Assembly: GCA_016209605.1 (NCBI GenBank)
Contig: JACQVS010000263.1
Coordinates: 1-63,396, forward strand
Reading direction: 5' to 3'
Source: Planctomycetota bacterium
Lineage (GTDB): Bacteria; Planctomycetota; UBA8108; JACQVS01
DNA: 63,396 nucleotides
Part shown: in pieces, positions 1 through 9,402 of the stretch
How positions within the stretch are numbered: the stretch's first letter is position 1
How the letters are laid out: every line of letters starts with the position of its first letter
The notes under the pieces: generated by a model
What the model was told of the DNA's origin: nothing
Database searches by the model: none
Seen by the model: the letters and a program-made list of their open reading frames with translations, nothing else
Program-made: the position numbers and the translations under genes

Positions 1-70
1 CTACCCCCGCTGCGGCCCCGATCCCACCAGCGACAGCCTCCCCTGCAGCCACCCGCCCGAGTGCGGGTGA
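1..70 (+). CDS. 3' end of a dockerin-tailed secreted protein (partial)
   Basis: Reading from base 2, an open frame enters from the window edge and ends at TGA 68-70. Its 22 residues carry CGPDPTSDSLPC and end PPECG, which match the closing segment of the dockerin-like tails elsewhere in this window (for example the GRDPTPDRLRC ending near 23395 and the CGFDPDPPG ending near 41630). Such tails usually close secreted planctomycete-type proteins. Everything upstream is outside the window, so the function of the body is unknown. The match is short and rests on pattern only. Confidence 0.5.
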   Translation, partial: YPRCGPDPTSDSLPCSHPPECG

Positions 71-151
71 GCCTCCCGGAAGGCCCCAGCCTCCGATGGT
101 TCATAGCCTTCCTCCGGAAGCCGGCGCGCGTGAACCGCGGGAGTGTCAGAT

Positions 152-238
152 TCAGCACCGAAACTTCTTGCGGCGGCGGTAACCGTATATGTCCTTGAGC
201 CAGCGCTCGGCTTCTTGGGTCCAGTTTATTTCCGCCAT
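152..238 (-). pseudogene. truncated ParE/RelE-type toxin
   Basis: A 28-residue frame starts at ATG 238, overlapping the end of the upstream antitoxin gene by 13 bases, the usual parDE arrangement. Its first 20 residues (INWTQEAERWLKDIYGY) are the classic N-terminus of the ParE/RelE toxin fold, including the Trp and the DIY helix. It then changes to a basic tail RRRKKFRC and stops at TGA 152-154. ParE toxins are normally about 95-105 residues, so roughly three quarters of the protein is missing and it should be inactive. No continuation is visible in the other frames down to base 71. Confidence 0.65.
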
Positions 239-411
239 GTTTTGATGCGGCGCTTCATTTCCTCGTCACTGATAGTGCGCTGAGCGCTGGAGTCCTCAAG
301 GCCGCGTACGATCATTCTCTCAAAAGCAAGCTCGCGAAGGATTTCATCGAACGAGCTGTCATCGGGCTGCTCTTGAACGATTTTTGCCATTTGCTCTTTG
401 GCGGAGGTCAT
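226..411 (-). CDS. ParD-like antitoxin of a type II toxin-antitoxin pair
   Basis: A 61-residue acidic protein. The body (DSSFDEILRELAFERMIVRGLEDS) and the tail SDEEMKRRIKTW resemble the small antitoxins that precede ParE toxins, where the C-terminal helix binds and blocks the toxin. A Shine-Dalgarno-like AGAGGTG lies about six bases before the ATG. The next gene is a ParE fragment starting inside this gene's 3' end, which supports the assignment by context. Because the toxin is truncated, this antitoxin is now probably an orphan. The 208 bases between it and the DUF4143 gene hold no other gene I can support. Confidence 0.6.
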   Translation of the reverse strand: MTSAKEQMAKIVQEQPDDSSFDEILRELAFERMIVRGLEDSSAQRTISDEEMKRRIKTWRK

Positions 412-620
412 TAATCACCTCTTGATGGTAGTTTTATATGCTGAGTACTGCTTTTTCATGAGAACGAATTCTTGCGGTGAATTTTACTGTAAAAAGAAGC
501 CGGATTGAAGCTTCTATTAATGTTTTCGCCTTGAACGGCTCGACTGCCAAATCAGAAGACGGAGAGATACCCCCTCTGGAACGTCATAGACAGAGGGAGG
601 GCGCGCAGAAAAAGGGCAAA

Positions 621-1820
621 TCACAGCAGCCGCCAGGAATAAACCAGGCGCTGGTTTTCGATCCTCGAACCGTCCCCGCCGTGAATGACCGCGGAGCCGC
701 TTGGCGGCTGCCGGCTGATTTTTTCGAAAAATTTGAGCCCTTCGAAAAAATCGGCGACCACCGTCTGGCCGGACTTGATCTCGAACGAAAAAAGGAGTTT
801 TGAGGCCGGAATCACCAGATCCACTTCATGGCCTGAAGCGTCTCGCCAGAAGTATAGCCGCGGAATCTGCCCGGCGTGGCAGAATTTCTTATAAAATTCC
901 GAGATGACGAAGCTTTCAAAAATCGCCCCCCGAGCCGAGTGATAGAGGAGGTCCTGAGGGGAACGGATGCCGAGCAGATAGCACAGCAGCCCCGTATCGA
1001 GAAAATAAATCTTCGGCCTCTTGATAAGGCGCTTGTTGAAATTTTCAAAGTAAGGTTGAAGCTGAATGACGTGAAAGCTCGCTTGCAAGATGGAGATCCA
1101 ACGTCGAACGGTAGTGTGGCTGATTCCACAGTCGTTTCCCAGGGAGACCAGATCCAGGATCTGGCCGCTGCGGCCGGCGCAGAGCTGAACGAATCGGCTG
1201 AAGGTGTCAAGATCGCCGACCTGGCTCAAGAGGCGGACATCCCGCTCCAGGAAGGTTTGATAGTAGTTTTTCAGCCAGTCCTGAGGATCAAGACCACGAT
1301 CCAGAATGGGAGGGAACATCCCCCGATGCAAGGTGGTGAAAAGGTCTTCCTTCGACAGGACCGTAATCCCCGTGGGATCCGCCAGCCGATCTTGCGGGAT
1401 GGGCAATCCAGGCCTCTCCAGAATCTCGGCAAGAGAGAATGGGAGCAAATTGAGTACAGCAACCCGGCCGGCCAGGGATTGGCTGATGTTTTCGAGGAGG
1501 AGGAAATTTTGTGATCCGCTCAGGACAAATTGACCAGGGATTCTCCTTTTATCGACGATCCCTTGAAGATAAGAGAAAAGCTCCGGCGCTCTCTGGACTT
1601 CATCCAGAATGGCGCCGGACTGATATTGGCTGAGAAATCCGCGGGGATCCTCCTTGGCGAATCGCCGGGTGTCTGGATCTTCCAGAAGAACGTACTGGTA
1701 GTCTTTCAAGAGGTGAGTGAGCAGGAAAGTTTTTCCGGACTGCCGGGGGCCAGTGAGCGAAACGACGGGGTATTTTTTCAAGGCCCTGAGAATGGATTCA
1801 CCGATTTCACGTGTTATCAC
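621..1820 (-). CDS. AAA ATPase with C-terminal DUF4143 (AAA_14 family)
   Basis: A 399-residue protein of normal length for this family. The Walker A motif GPRQSGKT lies at residues 24-31 and a Walker B-like ILDEVQ at 71-76. A winged-helix-like middle part (HTTVRRWISILQASF) leads into DUF4143, with the usual FLDTGLLCYLLGI and a nuclease-like region HEVDLVI...SFEIKSG that keeps the E-D-E-K residues. These proteins are common, often horizontally mobile, and of unsettled biochemical role. It is the only complete one of four copies or fragments here; the others lie at 30046-30423, 30618-31226 and 42987-43141. It has no operon partner. Confidence 0.9.
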   Translation of the reverse strand: MITREIGESILRALKKYPVVSLTGPRQSGKTFLLTHLLKDYQYVLLEDPDTRRFAKEDPRGFLSQYQSGAILDEVQRAPELFSYLQGIVDKRRIPGQFVLSGSQNFLLLENISQSLAGRVAVLNLLPFSLAEILERPGLPIPQDRLADPTGITVLSKEDLFTTLHRGMFPPILDRGLDPQDWLKNYYQTFLERDVRLLSQVGDLDTFSRFVQLCAGRSGQILDLVSLGNDCGISHTTVRRWISILQASFHVIQLQPYFENFNKRLIKRPKIYFLDTGLLCYLLGIRSPQDLLYHSARGAIFESFVISEFYKKFCHAGQIPRLYFWRDASGHEVDLVIPASKLLFSFEIKSGQTVVADFFEGLKFFEKISRQPPSGSAVIHGGDGSRIENQRLVYSWRLL

Positions 1821-2008
1821 GAGGATAGATTAAAATATACCAACTGAATTTTCAATATTCAAATTACAAGTATAGCCACAAGTTATTATTAAAACAAATG
1901 TTACAGCGATTAATTTGGGGGTGAATGTGGGCCCCCGCCGCTTGGCTGGGGCGTTTTCAGGAGGCAGATCGAGGCGCTCCAGAAGCAAATCAGGGCATCG
2001 AGCCGGAT

Positions 2009-3001
2009 TCACCCCTTGAGCGCTTTTTCCCGCTCCCTCACCCAGCGAGGCTCTTGGAATCTTTTTTCTTCTCCCGGCTGAGTGTCCCAGCGGCGATGGA
2101 ACCACATCCACTGCTCCGGACAGGCCCGGATTTCATCGGCCAGCAAATGGGACCACCGCTGGGTGATCCGCCATGAATCCTGCTCGCTGCCCGCTTCCTT
2201 GGGATCATGCACTCGAGTGTGCGCCAACAGCCGGAATCCCTTCCCCTCGCGAACCAGGAGAACCATGATCAGGGGCAAACCCGTGGAGCAGCTCAATTTG
2301 ACCGGCAGGGTCGAGGTGTAAGCTGGCCGGCCGAAGAAATCAACGAACACCCCGTTGGGAATTTTCAAATCCTGGTCGGGAAGCAGGCCAAGAAGTTTTT
2401 TCTCGTTCAGTACCTGGAAAAACCGCCGGGGGGATTCGTAAGTGAAGATCACCTCCAGATTCACGGCCTCGCGAATCCGGTCCATGTACTCCTGGACTTT
2501 GTGATTGTTGCCTCTCTGCGCGGTGGGCACCAGCGTGCCGGGATGATAGCGGGCGAAAAAAATCGCCAGCAGCTCCCAGTTGCCGAAGTGCGCGGTGATA
2601 CCGACGGACCCGTCCGGTATGGCCTCTTGAAGGCGGCGGAAATCTTTTTCGAGATGGAAATTTCGCTCGATTTTTTCTTTGGACCAGCGGCGGATCACAA
2701 AAAAATCGACGAAGGAAACGAAAGTGTGTTGAAAAACCCGCCGGCAGAGTTTTCGGATTTCCCGGGCGGATTTCGAAGGGCCGAAAGCACAGGTCAAGTT
2801 TTCCGTGGCAATTCTCCGCTCCGCCCGAGAGAGGTAGAAAACGACGGTTCCAATGGCCAGGCCCAAGGTCCGGGCCAGGGAAAGCGGCAGCCTGGAAACC
2901 ACCGCCAGGAAGGGCAAGGCGAGATAAAAGAGCAGATCTCTCCGGAATCTTTTCCACGGCTTGTGGTGCAGAAGGAATCTTCCCAGGCGGCTACGCTGCA
3001 A
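2009..3001 (-). CDS. LpxL/HtrB-type lysophospholipid (lipid A) acyltransferase
   Basis: A 330-residue inner-membrane-associated acyltransferase. A hydrophobic segment near residues 22-57 would anchor it. The catalytic HX4E motif appears as HFGNWE at 138-143, followed by the family's GLLPDQD...GVFVDFFGRPAYTSTLP region and the C-terminal QWMWFHRRW block. Family members transfer a secondary fatty acyl chain to lipid A precursors, so this suggests an LPS-type outer membrane. It is a single gene, with about 200 bases of apparently empty DNA on each side. The exact acyl donor or acceptor cannot be read from the sequence. Confidence 0.9.
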   Translation of the reverse strand: MQRSRLGRFLLHHKPWKRFRRDLLFYLALPFLAVVSRLPLSLARTLGLAIGTVVFYLSRAERRIATENLTCAFGPSKSAREIRKLCRRVFQHTFVSFVDFFVIRRWSKEKIERNFHLEKDFRRLQEAIPDGSVGITAHFGNWELLAIFFARYHPGTLVPTAQRGNNHKVQEYMDRIREAVNLEVIFTYESPRRFFQVLNEKKLLGLLPDQDLKIPNGVFVDFFGRPAYTSTLPVKLSCSTGLPLIMVLLVREGKGFRLLAHTRVHDPKEAGSEQDSWRITQRWSHLLADEIRACPEQWMWFHRRWDTQPGEEKRFQEPRWVREREKALKG

Positions 3002-3203
3002 AGGCTGTCAATGAGCCAGGCATGCTTCATCCTCCTCTGCTGGTGCTGATTCTTGGCATCGTATCTCTTTCACCTGGATACAGTTTACAGGTTTTTTTGC
3101 CTTCTGGCACTGAAAATAAGCGGTTCTTCAGACCGTGATTAAATCCTTTACGCCTTTCAAGTCCATGTGAGAAAATGAACGACGCAACCAGTTTAGATCA
3201 AAG

Positions 3204-4488
3204 GTGAAAGGATGGCCGCCAGAGTCTGTTCCCCAGCTCTGCACCGACGACTTCGCCGGCCATCTCGCCCACAACGTCAACCTCTCCGCCAAGGCCATCC
3301 TCGCCCTCGGCGCCTACGCCCGGCTGGCGGAGCGGCTTGGCAAGAAGGAGATCGCCGCCGAGTTTCAGAAGCTGGCCAGAACTTTCGCCGAGCGTTGGGT
3401 GAAGGCGGCCAATGACGGCGACCGCTTCTGCCTCGCCTTCGACAGGCCCGGCACCTGGAGCCAGAAGTACAACCTGGTCTGGGACCGCATCCTCGGCCTC
3501 GGCCTCTTTCCGGAAGCGGTCCTCGAGAAGGAGATGGCCTTTTACCGGAAGACGCAAAACCGCTACGGCCTCCCCCTCGACGTCCGCCAGCCTTACACCA
3601 AGCTCGACTGGACGCTGTGGACGGCGGCGCTCACCGGAGCGCGGCAGGACTTCGACGCGCTGCTCGAGCCGGTCTACCGTTTTTTAGAAGAGACGCCCGA
3701 CCGCATCCCCATGACCGACTGGTACAGGACCACCGATGGCCGCAAAGTCGGCTTCCAGGCGCGCTCGGTGGTGGGTGGCGTCTTCATCCGCATGCTCTAC
3801 GACCCGGAGCTGTGGAGGAAGTGGGCGAAGCGCGATAAGACCATCCTGGGCGCCTGGGCGCCGCTCCCCGCACCGCCGGAGGTGAAGGTCGTCGTCCCGA
3901 CCGCCAGGGAGCATGGGATCCCGTGGCGCTACACCTTCGAGCGGCCCGGCGACGGCTGGTTCAAGCCGGGCTTCGCCGCCTCCGGCTGGAAGGAGGGGCC
4001 GGCGGGCTTCGGAACCAAGGGCACACCCGGAGCGGTGGTGCGCACCGATTGGAGGAGTCCCGACATCTGGCTGCGGCGGAAATTCACCCTGCCGGAGGGG
4101 CCGCCGGGCAACCCGCAGCTCCTCATCCATCACGACGAAGACATTGAGGTCTACGTGAACGGAGTCCTCGCCGCCCAGGCCTCGAGCTACACCACCGACT
4201 ACGAGCTTCTGCCCTTGAATCCAGCCGGGAAGGCGGCGCTCCAGCGGGGCGAAAACCTCCTCGCCGTCCACTGCCACCAGACCGGCGGCGGGCAGTACAT
4301 CGACCTCGGCATCGTCGAGGTGCGGGGGCCCGCGATCAAAAGCGCGGCGGTTCCCGCCTTGCCGGCGGACCTTGCAACCGCTCTTCGACTTCCCCGAGCG
4401 CGACCCCGGCATCGGCCTCGCCGAGGTGGCCCTGATTCGCAAAGAATCTGCGAAAAACAGTATTGACTTCCCGGCCCCGAGGGCCTAG
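3204..4488 (+). pseudogene. 5'-truncated, frameshifted glutaminase A/DUF4965-like glycosidase gene
   Basis: The frame opens abruptly in the middle of a conserved domain. Residues from PQLCTDDFAGHLAHN through about 205 match the six-hairpin C-terminal part of the glutaminase A/DUF4965-DUF1793 family, whose members are usually 700 or more residues. No ATG with a ribosome site is present: the frame opens on GTG and upstream sequence is unrelated. A jelly-roll galactose-binding-like domain follows (residues about 235-380). Near 4372 one extra T shifts the frame. Removing it restores a plausible ending (PLFDFPERDPGIGLAEVAL) that stops at TAG 4486-4488. I read it as a gene that lost its 5' half and acquired a one-base insertion. 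Confidence 0.7.
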
Positions 4489-4522
4489 AGTGTTAAAAAT
4501 TGGGAATATAGGAGGAGCGTTC

Positions 4523-4777
4523 ATGTTGTTTGGGAAAGCGAGTGTTAGAGCCACGCACGTGGCTACCTGGGCGGCGGTAAATACCATCGGGACCTGGATG
4601 CTATGGGAGGAATGCCATGAAAGCGAAGAGGTTTTCTGCATGTTGGATGGTCGCCGGCTGCCTCGGGCTCAGTCCGGGGCTTGTCGCCGTGGAGGTGAAC
4701 CAATCGGGCGCGGGTGGCGCCTTCACGTCGATTCAGGCCGCCATCGACAGCGGCGCCACGGAGATCATCATCACTGA
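4523..4777 (+). other. possible short leader or relic frame with a strong ribosome site
   Basis: An ATG at 4523 follows AGGAGGAG by five bases, one of the best ribosome sites in the window. It opens an 84-codon frame that runs out of frame across the start of the beta-helix gene at 4617. The first 35 codons look unremarkable and the rest is clearly a shadow of the beta-helix gene. A near-perfect inverted repeat AGCCACG-CA-CGTGGCT lies inside it at 4549-4564. It may be a relic 5' gene end or an upstream frame affecting expression of 4617-6602. Chance cannot be excluded. Confidence 0.25.
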
Positions 4778-6602
4778 CTCGGGCACCTACCTCGAGGACC
4801 TCCAGATCGGCAGCCCGGAGGACGGCGGACCGGCGGTGACCCTGACCTCGACCAAGGCGGGCGACGAGCGCCCCGTGATCACGCCGGAGGCCGGCAGGGC
4901 CTACGTCCACACGCACCGCTCGAGCGATACGCCCGATCGAGGTGCCGGCCTCGGCATCTTCGCCAACGGCACCAAGGTGAGCAACCTGATCATCGAGGGC
5001 AACCCCGACCTGACCACGGTCACGGCCAACGGCTGCGGCGCGGTCTTCCTCATGGCGGACAACGTCGTGTTCGAGAACTGCCTCTTCCGTCCGGCCGCAG
5101 AAACGGGATCTAAAATCCGATTTCCCAACACGCTCGTCTTCCTAGGCCAGCAGGGGGCGGACGGCGTCGCCGTTGTGGGCGGGCGTGACACCGACGGCTG
5201 CATCTTCCGCAAATGCGAGTTCACCGGCATGGCCACCGACAAGGAAAGCGAACCCAAGGCGGAGGATGGTATCATTATCACCACGGGCTTCCTCGAAAAC
5301 GGGCAGGCCGAGACCCTGGCGCGCAGCGACCACTTCAGCGTGGTCGGGGAGCCGGTGACGGTCACCTTCGAGGACTGTCACTTTCACCATTCGCACGACG
5401 CCGGCCTCTTCCCGTCCGACCGGAGCTCCACGGAAGCCGCCTCGCCGATCACCTGGATCGCCCGGCGCTGCCGCTTCGACGCCTTCGGCAAGTTCGCCTT
5501 CCGCGGGCGCGGCGCCAACGTCATCGTCGAGGACAGCATCTTCAGCCGCACGAACCAAACCAATAACGGTGACAGCGAGAACTCCGCCGTGGCCATCCAG
5601 AAGCAAAGCAGCCACTTTCCTGACGGCAAGGTCACCAACTGCCTCTTTGTCAACTGCGGCAGCGCCAACGCGAAGCGCGCGTACTACGGAGGCTGCAACA
5701 ACGACAGCGCCGGCGTACTGACGATCGACCGCTGTACATTCGACAAGTGCGTTAGCGGCGTCGGCGTCAATGCCGCCGGGGATGCGGCGGCCGGACGGGA
5801 TCCGGCGGGGCCGCAAACCATCGTCAAGAATTCCATCTTCCATCGCACCGGCTTCCAGTCGGCCCCAGCAGTCGACAACGCGGGCGGACCTCTTGCGGCG
5901 AGCGCGAATCTCAATCCGGAGGGCCTCTACGAGGCTTGGCGCTATGGGCTGCCTAAGGAAGGCGGCCACTTCGAGCGCCACTTCCTCTGGTCGGCTGTCT
6001 TCAACAACTCCAATACTCCGGACGTAGAGAACGCGCCGGAACTCGTCGTCGAGAACTGCCTCGTCGGCAGCATCGCGAGCGAGGATACGCGCCCCTGGAC
6101 GGACGTGGTCGCGTTGCCCACGGGGCTGGGCGACGAGAACAACGTCCTGGGCTGCCGCCTGGTCAACGGCTTCACCGCCGGCACCACCGTCGAGGGGATC
6201 GACACGGTGGTCCGGAATACGCCGATCTTCCTGAACGAGGACCCCGATGGGTCGCTGCCGTACGCGCTCGCCCCGAACTCGCCGGGGCGGGGCCTGGGAT
6301 TCACGCCGCTCGGGGGCCAATTACCGGGAGACTGCAACCAGGACTCGCAGGTGGACCAGTCCGATGCGATTTGCCTCTTGAGCTATCTCTTCTTGGGCGG
6401 CCCCCCCGCCGAGCTCCCCTGCCTGGGGGGCGGCCGGGACGATCCGGGAAATCACGCCTTGCTGAACTTCAACGATGAAGGGGTTGTCGACCTCAGCGAT
6501 GCGGTGGCGATGCTCATGTGGAAATTCCTCGGCGGCCCGCCCCATCCTCTGGGAGTCAAGTGTGTGTGGATCCCCGGCTGTCCAGTTCTTTGCAATCCGT
6601 AA
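4617..6602 (+). CDS. secreted right-handed beta-helix protein with dockerin-like tail
   Basis: A 661-residue protein with a signal peptide (KAKRFSACW, then a hydrophobic stretch ending GLVAV, residues 1-26). A long repetitive body follows, with recurrent VFENC, VTFEDC, IVEDSIF and VVENCLV strands at regular spacing, the signature of right-handed parallel beta-helix folds seen in pectate lyase-like and surface proteins. The C-terminal 95 residues are dockerin-like: GDCNQDSQVDQSDAICLL and FNDEGVVDLSDAVAML, each with a calcium-loop pattern and FLGGPP. GGAGGA precedes the ATG. It probably acts outside the cytoplasm, perhaps on polysaccharide. No catalytic residues could be assigned, so the enzymatic role is open. 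Confidence 0.85.
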   Translation: MKAKRFSACWMVAGCLGLSPGLVAVEVNQSGAGGAFTSIQAAIDSGATEIIITDSGTYLEDLQIGSPEDGGPAVTLTSTKAGDERPVITPEAGRAYVHTHRSSDTPDRGAGLGIFANGTKVSNLIIEGNPDLTTVTANGCGAVFLMADNVVFENCLFRPAAETGSKIRFPNTLVFLGQQGADGVAVVGGRDTDGCIFRKCEFTGMATDKESEPKAEDGIIITTGFLENGQAETLARSDHFSVVGEPVTVTFEDCHFHHSHDAGLFPSDRSSTEAASPITWIARRCRFDAFGKFAFRGRGANVIVEDSIFSRTNQTNNGDSENSAVAIQKQSSHFPDGKVTNCLFVNCGSANAKRAYYGGCNNDSAGVLTIDRCTFDKCVSGVGVNAAGDAAAGRDPAGPQTIVKNSIFHRTGFQSAPAVDNAGGPLAASANLNPEGLYEAWRYGLPKEGGHFERHFLWSAVFNNSNTPDVENAPELVVENCLVGSIASEDTRPWTDVVALPTGLGDENNVLGCRLVNGFTAGTTVEGIDTVVRNTPIFLNEDPDGSLPYALAPNSPGRGLGFTPLGGQLPGDCNQDSQVDQSDAICLLSYLFLGGPPAELPCLGGGRDDPGNHALLNFNDEGVVDLSDAVAMLMWKFLGGPPHPLGVKCVWIPGCPVLCNP

Positions 6603-6703
6603 ACGCAACCCGGGCTCGCTCGCCGCCGATATCGTGAACTCCGCTCGAGTCCGCATCGTCGCGGCGTAAGATCGTTTTCGGAGATCCTTCGATCTGGATT
6701 TTC

Positions 6704-9064
6704 ATGTCCATTTCTCAGCTCCTCCCGCGACTGCTGGTGGCCGGACTCCTCCTCACCGACTTGCCGCGCGCGGGCCTGGGCGTCCTGGGTACCCTGGGCG
6801 CGGCAACTCCCGTCGCGCCGGCGGCTGAAGCCTCGACCGCGCCGCCGCCGGCGCTCCCTCCCCTCGCGGTGGTCTTGCGCGCCGTGCCAGGGAAGCGAGA
6901 CTGGCCGTCCGCGCCGGTCCTCTGCCCCGCCGAGCTGCTCGGGGAGGACATCGACCCGGACTCCCTGCGGGTCTTTGCAGATCCGGAGAAGTGCGAGGTG
7001 CCGGTGCCGTTCCGGCTCAGGACGGAAGGCAGCCCGCCGCGCCTCGTCGAGGTCGCCTGGGTCAAGGAGGGGAGGGGGACGCAGACCTACGCCGTGCGCT
7101 TTGACCGGCGTGGCGGCGGCGTCTACGAGCTGCCCCACTCGGTGCCGCGGGTCGGCTGCGGGGAGCCGCTCGCCTTCGGCTCTCGCTCGCAGCCCGGGCT
7201 CCTGACGAGCGGCTACAACTCGACCTTCGCCGCCGCGGACCTGGACCGGGACGGCGACCTCGACCTCTTCGGCGCGCAGCCGGGCGATCCAGCGCTTGCC
7301 ACCCTCGCCGGCCTCTATTACTACGAGAACCTGGGCGGCGTTCTGGCCGCGCCGAGGCGCATCCTGCGCCGGGCAATCGCCCCGGCCTTCCTCGACTGGG
7401 ATGGCGACGGTCGCCCGGACCTCCTCGGTGGCGGGCTCCTCCTCCTCACGCGGTTCAAGGACGGTGAGATCGTCTTCGCGCCGCCCCGGAAGATCGACGG
7501 GCTCGAAACGGGCGCCTGGCAGTTCTGCGATTGGGACGGCGACGGCCTCGAGGACCTCCTCGTCGGCCGCGGCGACGCGAGCGGCTACCGCCCGCCCGCC
7601 TTGTCCCACGACCCGGCGACGACGCCGCCCTACACCGCCGGGGGCGTCTGGAAGGGGGGCTCGGTCCGGGGCGAGGTCCTCTTCCAGAAGAACATCGGCG
7701 AGCGCGGGGCACCGCGTTTCGCGGCGCCCGTCCGGCTCGAGGCCGGAGGCAAGCCGCTATCAGTCCATGGCCGGGCTCACCCCGCCGCCGCGGACTGGGA
7801 CGGCGACGGCGACCTCGACCTCCTCTGCGGCTCGACGTTCGACCTCTACTACTTCGAAAACACGGGAGGCCGCAGGGAGCCGCGCCTCGGGACGGGACGC
7901 CTCGTCGCGGCGGACGCCTCGCGCGCGCTCGGCGCGGTCTACCTCCGCCCCGCAGCCGGCGACTGGGATGGAGACGGCGACCCCGACGTCCTCCTCGCCC
8001 AGGAGAGCGGCTTCGTGGCCCTGCTTGAGAACGGCGCGGCGGAGGCATCACCCGGCCCGCGCCTTGTCCTGAGCGGGCTCTTGCAAGGGCGCGCGCCGCT
8101 CCTCGACGCCGGCAGCCTGGCGGTGATCGCGCCGTGCGACTGGAACGGCGACGGCGTTCTCGACCTGGTCTCGGGCAACTCCTACGGCGAGGTCCTCCTC
8201 TTCCTGGCCGACGGAGCGCAGCGGTTCCGGGAGGCGCAGCCGCTCGGAGCGGCCGACAGGCCGCTGCGCGTCCAGGCGGGCCCGTCAGGGTCGATCCAGG
8301 GGCCCGAGGAGGCGCGCTGGGGCTATACCAACCCGGAGGTCTGCGACTGGGACGGCGACGGCCTCCTCGACCTCGTGCTCGCGGACATCCGCGGGCGCCA
8401 CACCTGGTACCGGAACGTCGGCAGCCGCACCGCGCCCGTTCTGGAGCCTGCCGGGCCGCTGCGGGTCGACTGGGGCGGGAAGCCGCCGCCGAAACCCGCC
8501 TGGGTCTGGGAGGAGCCGGGCCCCAGCGAACTCCTGACCGTCTGGCGCACGAAGCCCGAGTGCCTCGACTGGAACCAGGACGACCTCATGGACCTGGTCA
8601 CCCTCGACCACGAGGGCTACCTCGCGCTCTTTCGCCGGCGCCGGGACGCGGCTGGCGCCACCGTCTTGACGCCCGGGGAGCGCATCTTCCGCGACCGGAA
8701 CGGCGCGCCGCTCCACTTCGGCGAGGGCGTCGCTGGCCGCGCTGGGCGCGGCAAGTTCGACCTGGTCGACTGGGACCAGGACGGCGACCGCGACCTCCTC
8801 GCCTACGAGTTCGACACGCTGAAGAGCGTCGGCTACTTCCGGAACGAGGGGAACGACGCGGCGCCGGTGCTCGTCTACCAGGGGGACCTCCTCACCCCGC
8901 GGGGCGCGGTCCTCGCTGGCCACAGCACGACTCCCTGCGCCGTCGACCTGGACCGCGACGGCCTCCTCGACCTCCTCGTCGGCTGCGAGGACGGCCTTAT
9001 CTACTACTTCCACCGGGCGTTCATCGAGGCGGACCTGCCGGCGCTCCAGGTGGTGAGAGGGTGA
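6704..9064 (+). CDS. secreted FG-GAP/VCBS repeat protein
   Basis: A 786-residue protein with an N-terminal signal-like hydrophobic segment and a Pro/Ala-rich linker. The body has at least ten D-x-D-G-D-type repeats, such as DLDRDGDLDLF, DWDGDGRPDLL, DWNGDGVLDLV and DLDRDGLLDLL, spaced about 60-90 residues apart. This is the calcium-binding FG-GAP/VCBS pattern that folds into a beta-propeller on surface or secreted proteins. No catalytic domain is recognised. The stop codon overlaps a GTG of a following short frame (GTGA at 9061-9064), suggesting that a translationally coupled gene once followed. Confidence 0.85.
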   Translation: MSISQLLPRLLVAGLLLTDLPRAGLGVLGTLGAATPVAPAAEASTAPPPALPPLAVVLRAVPGKRDWPSAPVLCPAELLGEDIDPDSLRVFADPEKCEVPVPFRLRTEGSPPRLVEVAWVKEGRGTQTYAVRFDRRGGGVYELPHSVPRVGCGEPLAFGSRSQPGLLTSGYNSTFAAADLDRDGDLDLFGAQPGDPALATLAGLYYYENLGGVLAAPRRILRRAIAPAFLDWDGDGRPDLLGGGLLLLTRFKDGEIVFAPPRKIDGLETGAWQFCDWDGDGLEDLLVGRGDASGYRPPALSHDPATTPPYTAGGVWKGGSVRGEVLFQKNIGERGAPRFAAPVRLEAGGKPLSVHGRAHPAAADWDGDGDLDLLCGSTFDLYYFENTGGRREPRLGTGRLVAADASRALGAVYLRPAAGDWDGDGDPDVLLAQESGFVALLENGAAEASPGPRLVLSGLLQGRAPLLDAGSLAVIAPCDWNGDGVLDLVSGNSYGEVLLFLADGAQRFREAQPLGAADRPLRVQAGPSGSIQGPEEARWGYTNPEVCDWDGDGLLDLVLADIRGRHTWYRNVGSRTAPVLEPAGPLRVDWGGKPPPKPAWVWEEPGPSELLTVWRTKPECLDWNQDDLMDLVTLDHEGYLALFRRRRDAAGATVLTPGERIFRDRNGAPLHFGEGVAGRAGRGKFDLVDWDQDGDRDLLAYEFDTLKSVGYFRNEGNDAAPVLVYQGDLLTPRGAVLAGHSTTPCAVDLDRDGLLDLLVGCEDGLIYYFHRAFIEADLPALQVVRG

Positions 9065-9300
9065 AGACCAACCCGTATGAGAAGGTGGTCCTCGACCCGC
9101 TCGGCTCGGTGATTCAGACGATGGGGGGAGTGTTCGACCCCTTGACGCCGCAGTCGGCATGGGGCGAGAGTCCCTATAAAGTGGGGAGATCTTCTGGACT
9201 GCTGTCAAAACTTTTGATTTTTAAAAATCAATGGCTAGAATCAAAGAATAAGTTTTATTTAAGTGTTCGGACCTGTGATCTCGAACCAAATTTTGGCTAG
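9061..9300 (+). pseudogene. 5' fragment of a lost downstream gene (possible)
   Basis: A GTG at 9061 overlaps the preceding stop in the coupled form GTGA, with GAGAGG just upstream. The first 40 residues (KTNPYEKVVLDPLG, FDPLTPQSAWGESPY) read like a genuine protein start. The next stretch becomes AT-rich and unlike its surroundings, and the frame ends at 9300. I cannot name the family. The most economical reading is that the 3' part of the gene was lost by deletion. The rest of the gap to 9402 holds only a perfect palindrome (9214-9231). Confidence 0.3.
9214..9231. repeat. perfect 18-bp AT-rich palindrome
   Basis: TTGATTTTTAAAAATCAA is its own reverse complement. It sits in the AT-rich stretch between the FG-GAP gene and the thrombospondin-3/dockerin gene. 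It could be a transcription factor site or a symmetric terminator arm. Nothing more can be said from one copy. Confidence 0.4.
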
Positions 9301-9402
9301 ATTTCTCATCCTATGATTCAGTAGGAGCGCTCCCGGCGAATTCTGCGGTTCGTGGATGGCCGGGACGCGAAAGGACCTGGCTCATGGGCAGGAGGACGAT
9401 TC

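Noticed and set aside
5353..5367. Palindrome GGTGACGGTCACC resembling the REP-like core
   Set aside because: It lies inside the beta-helix gene and simply encodes the repeated Val-Thr of VTVTF.
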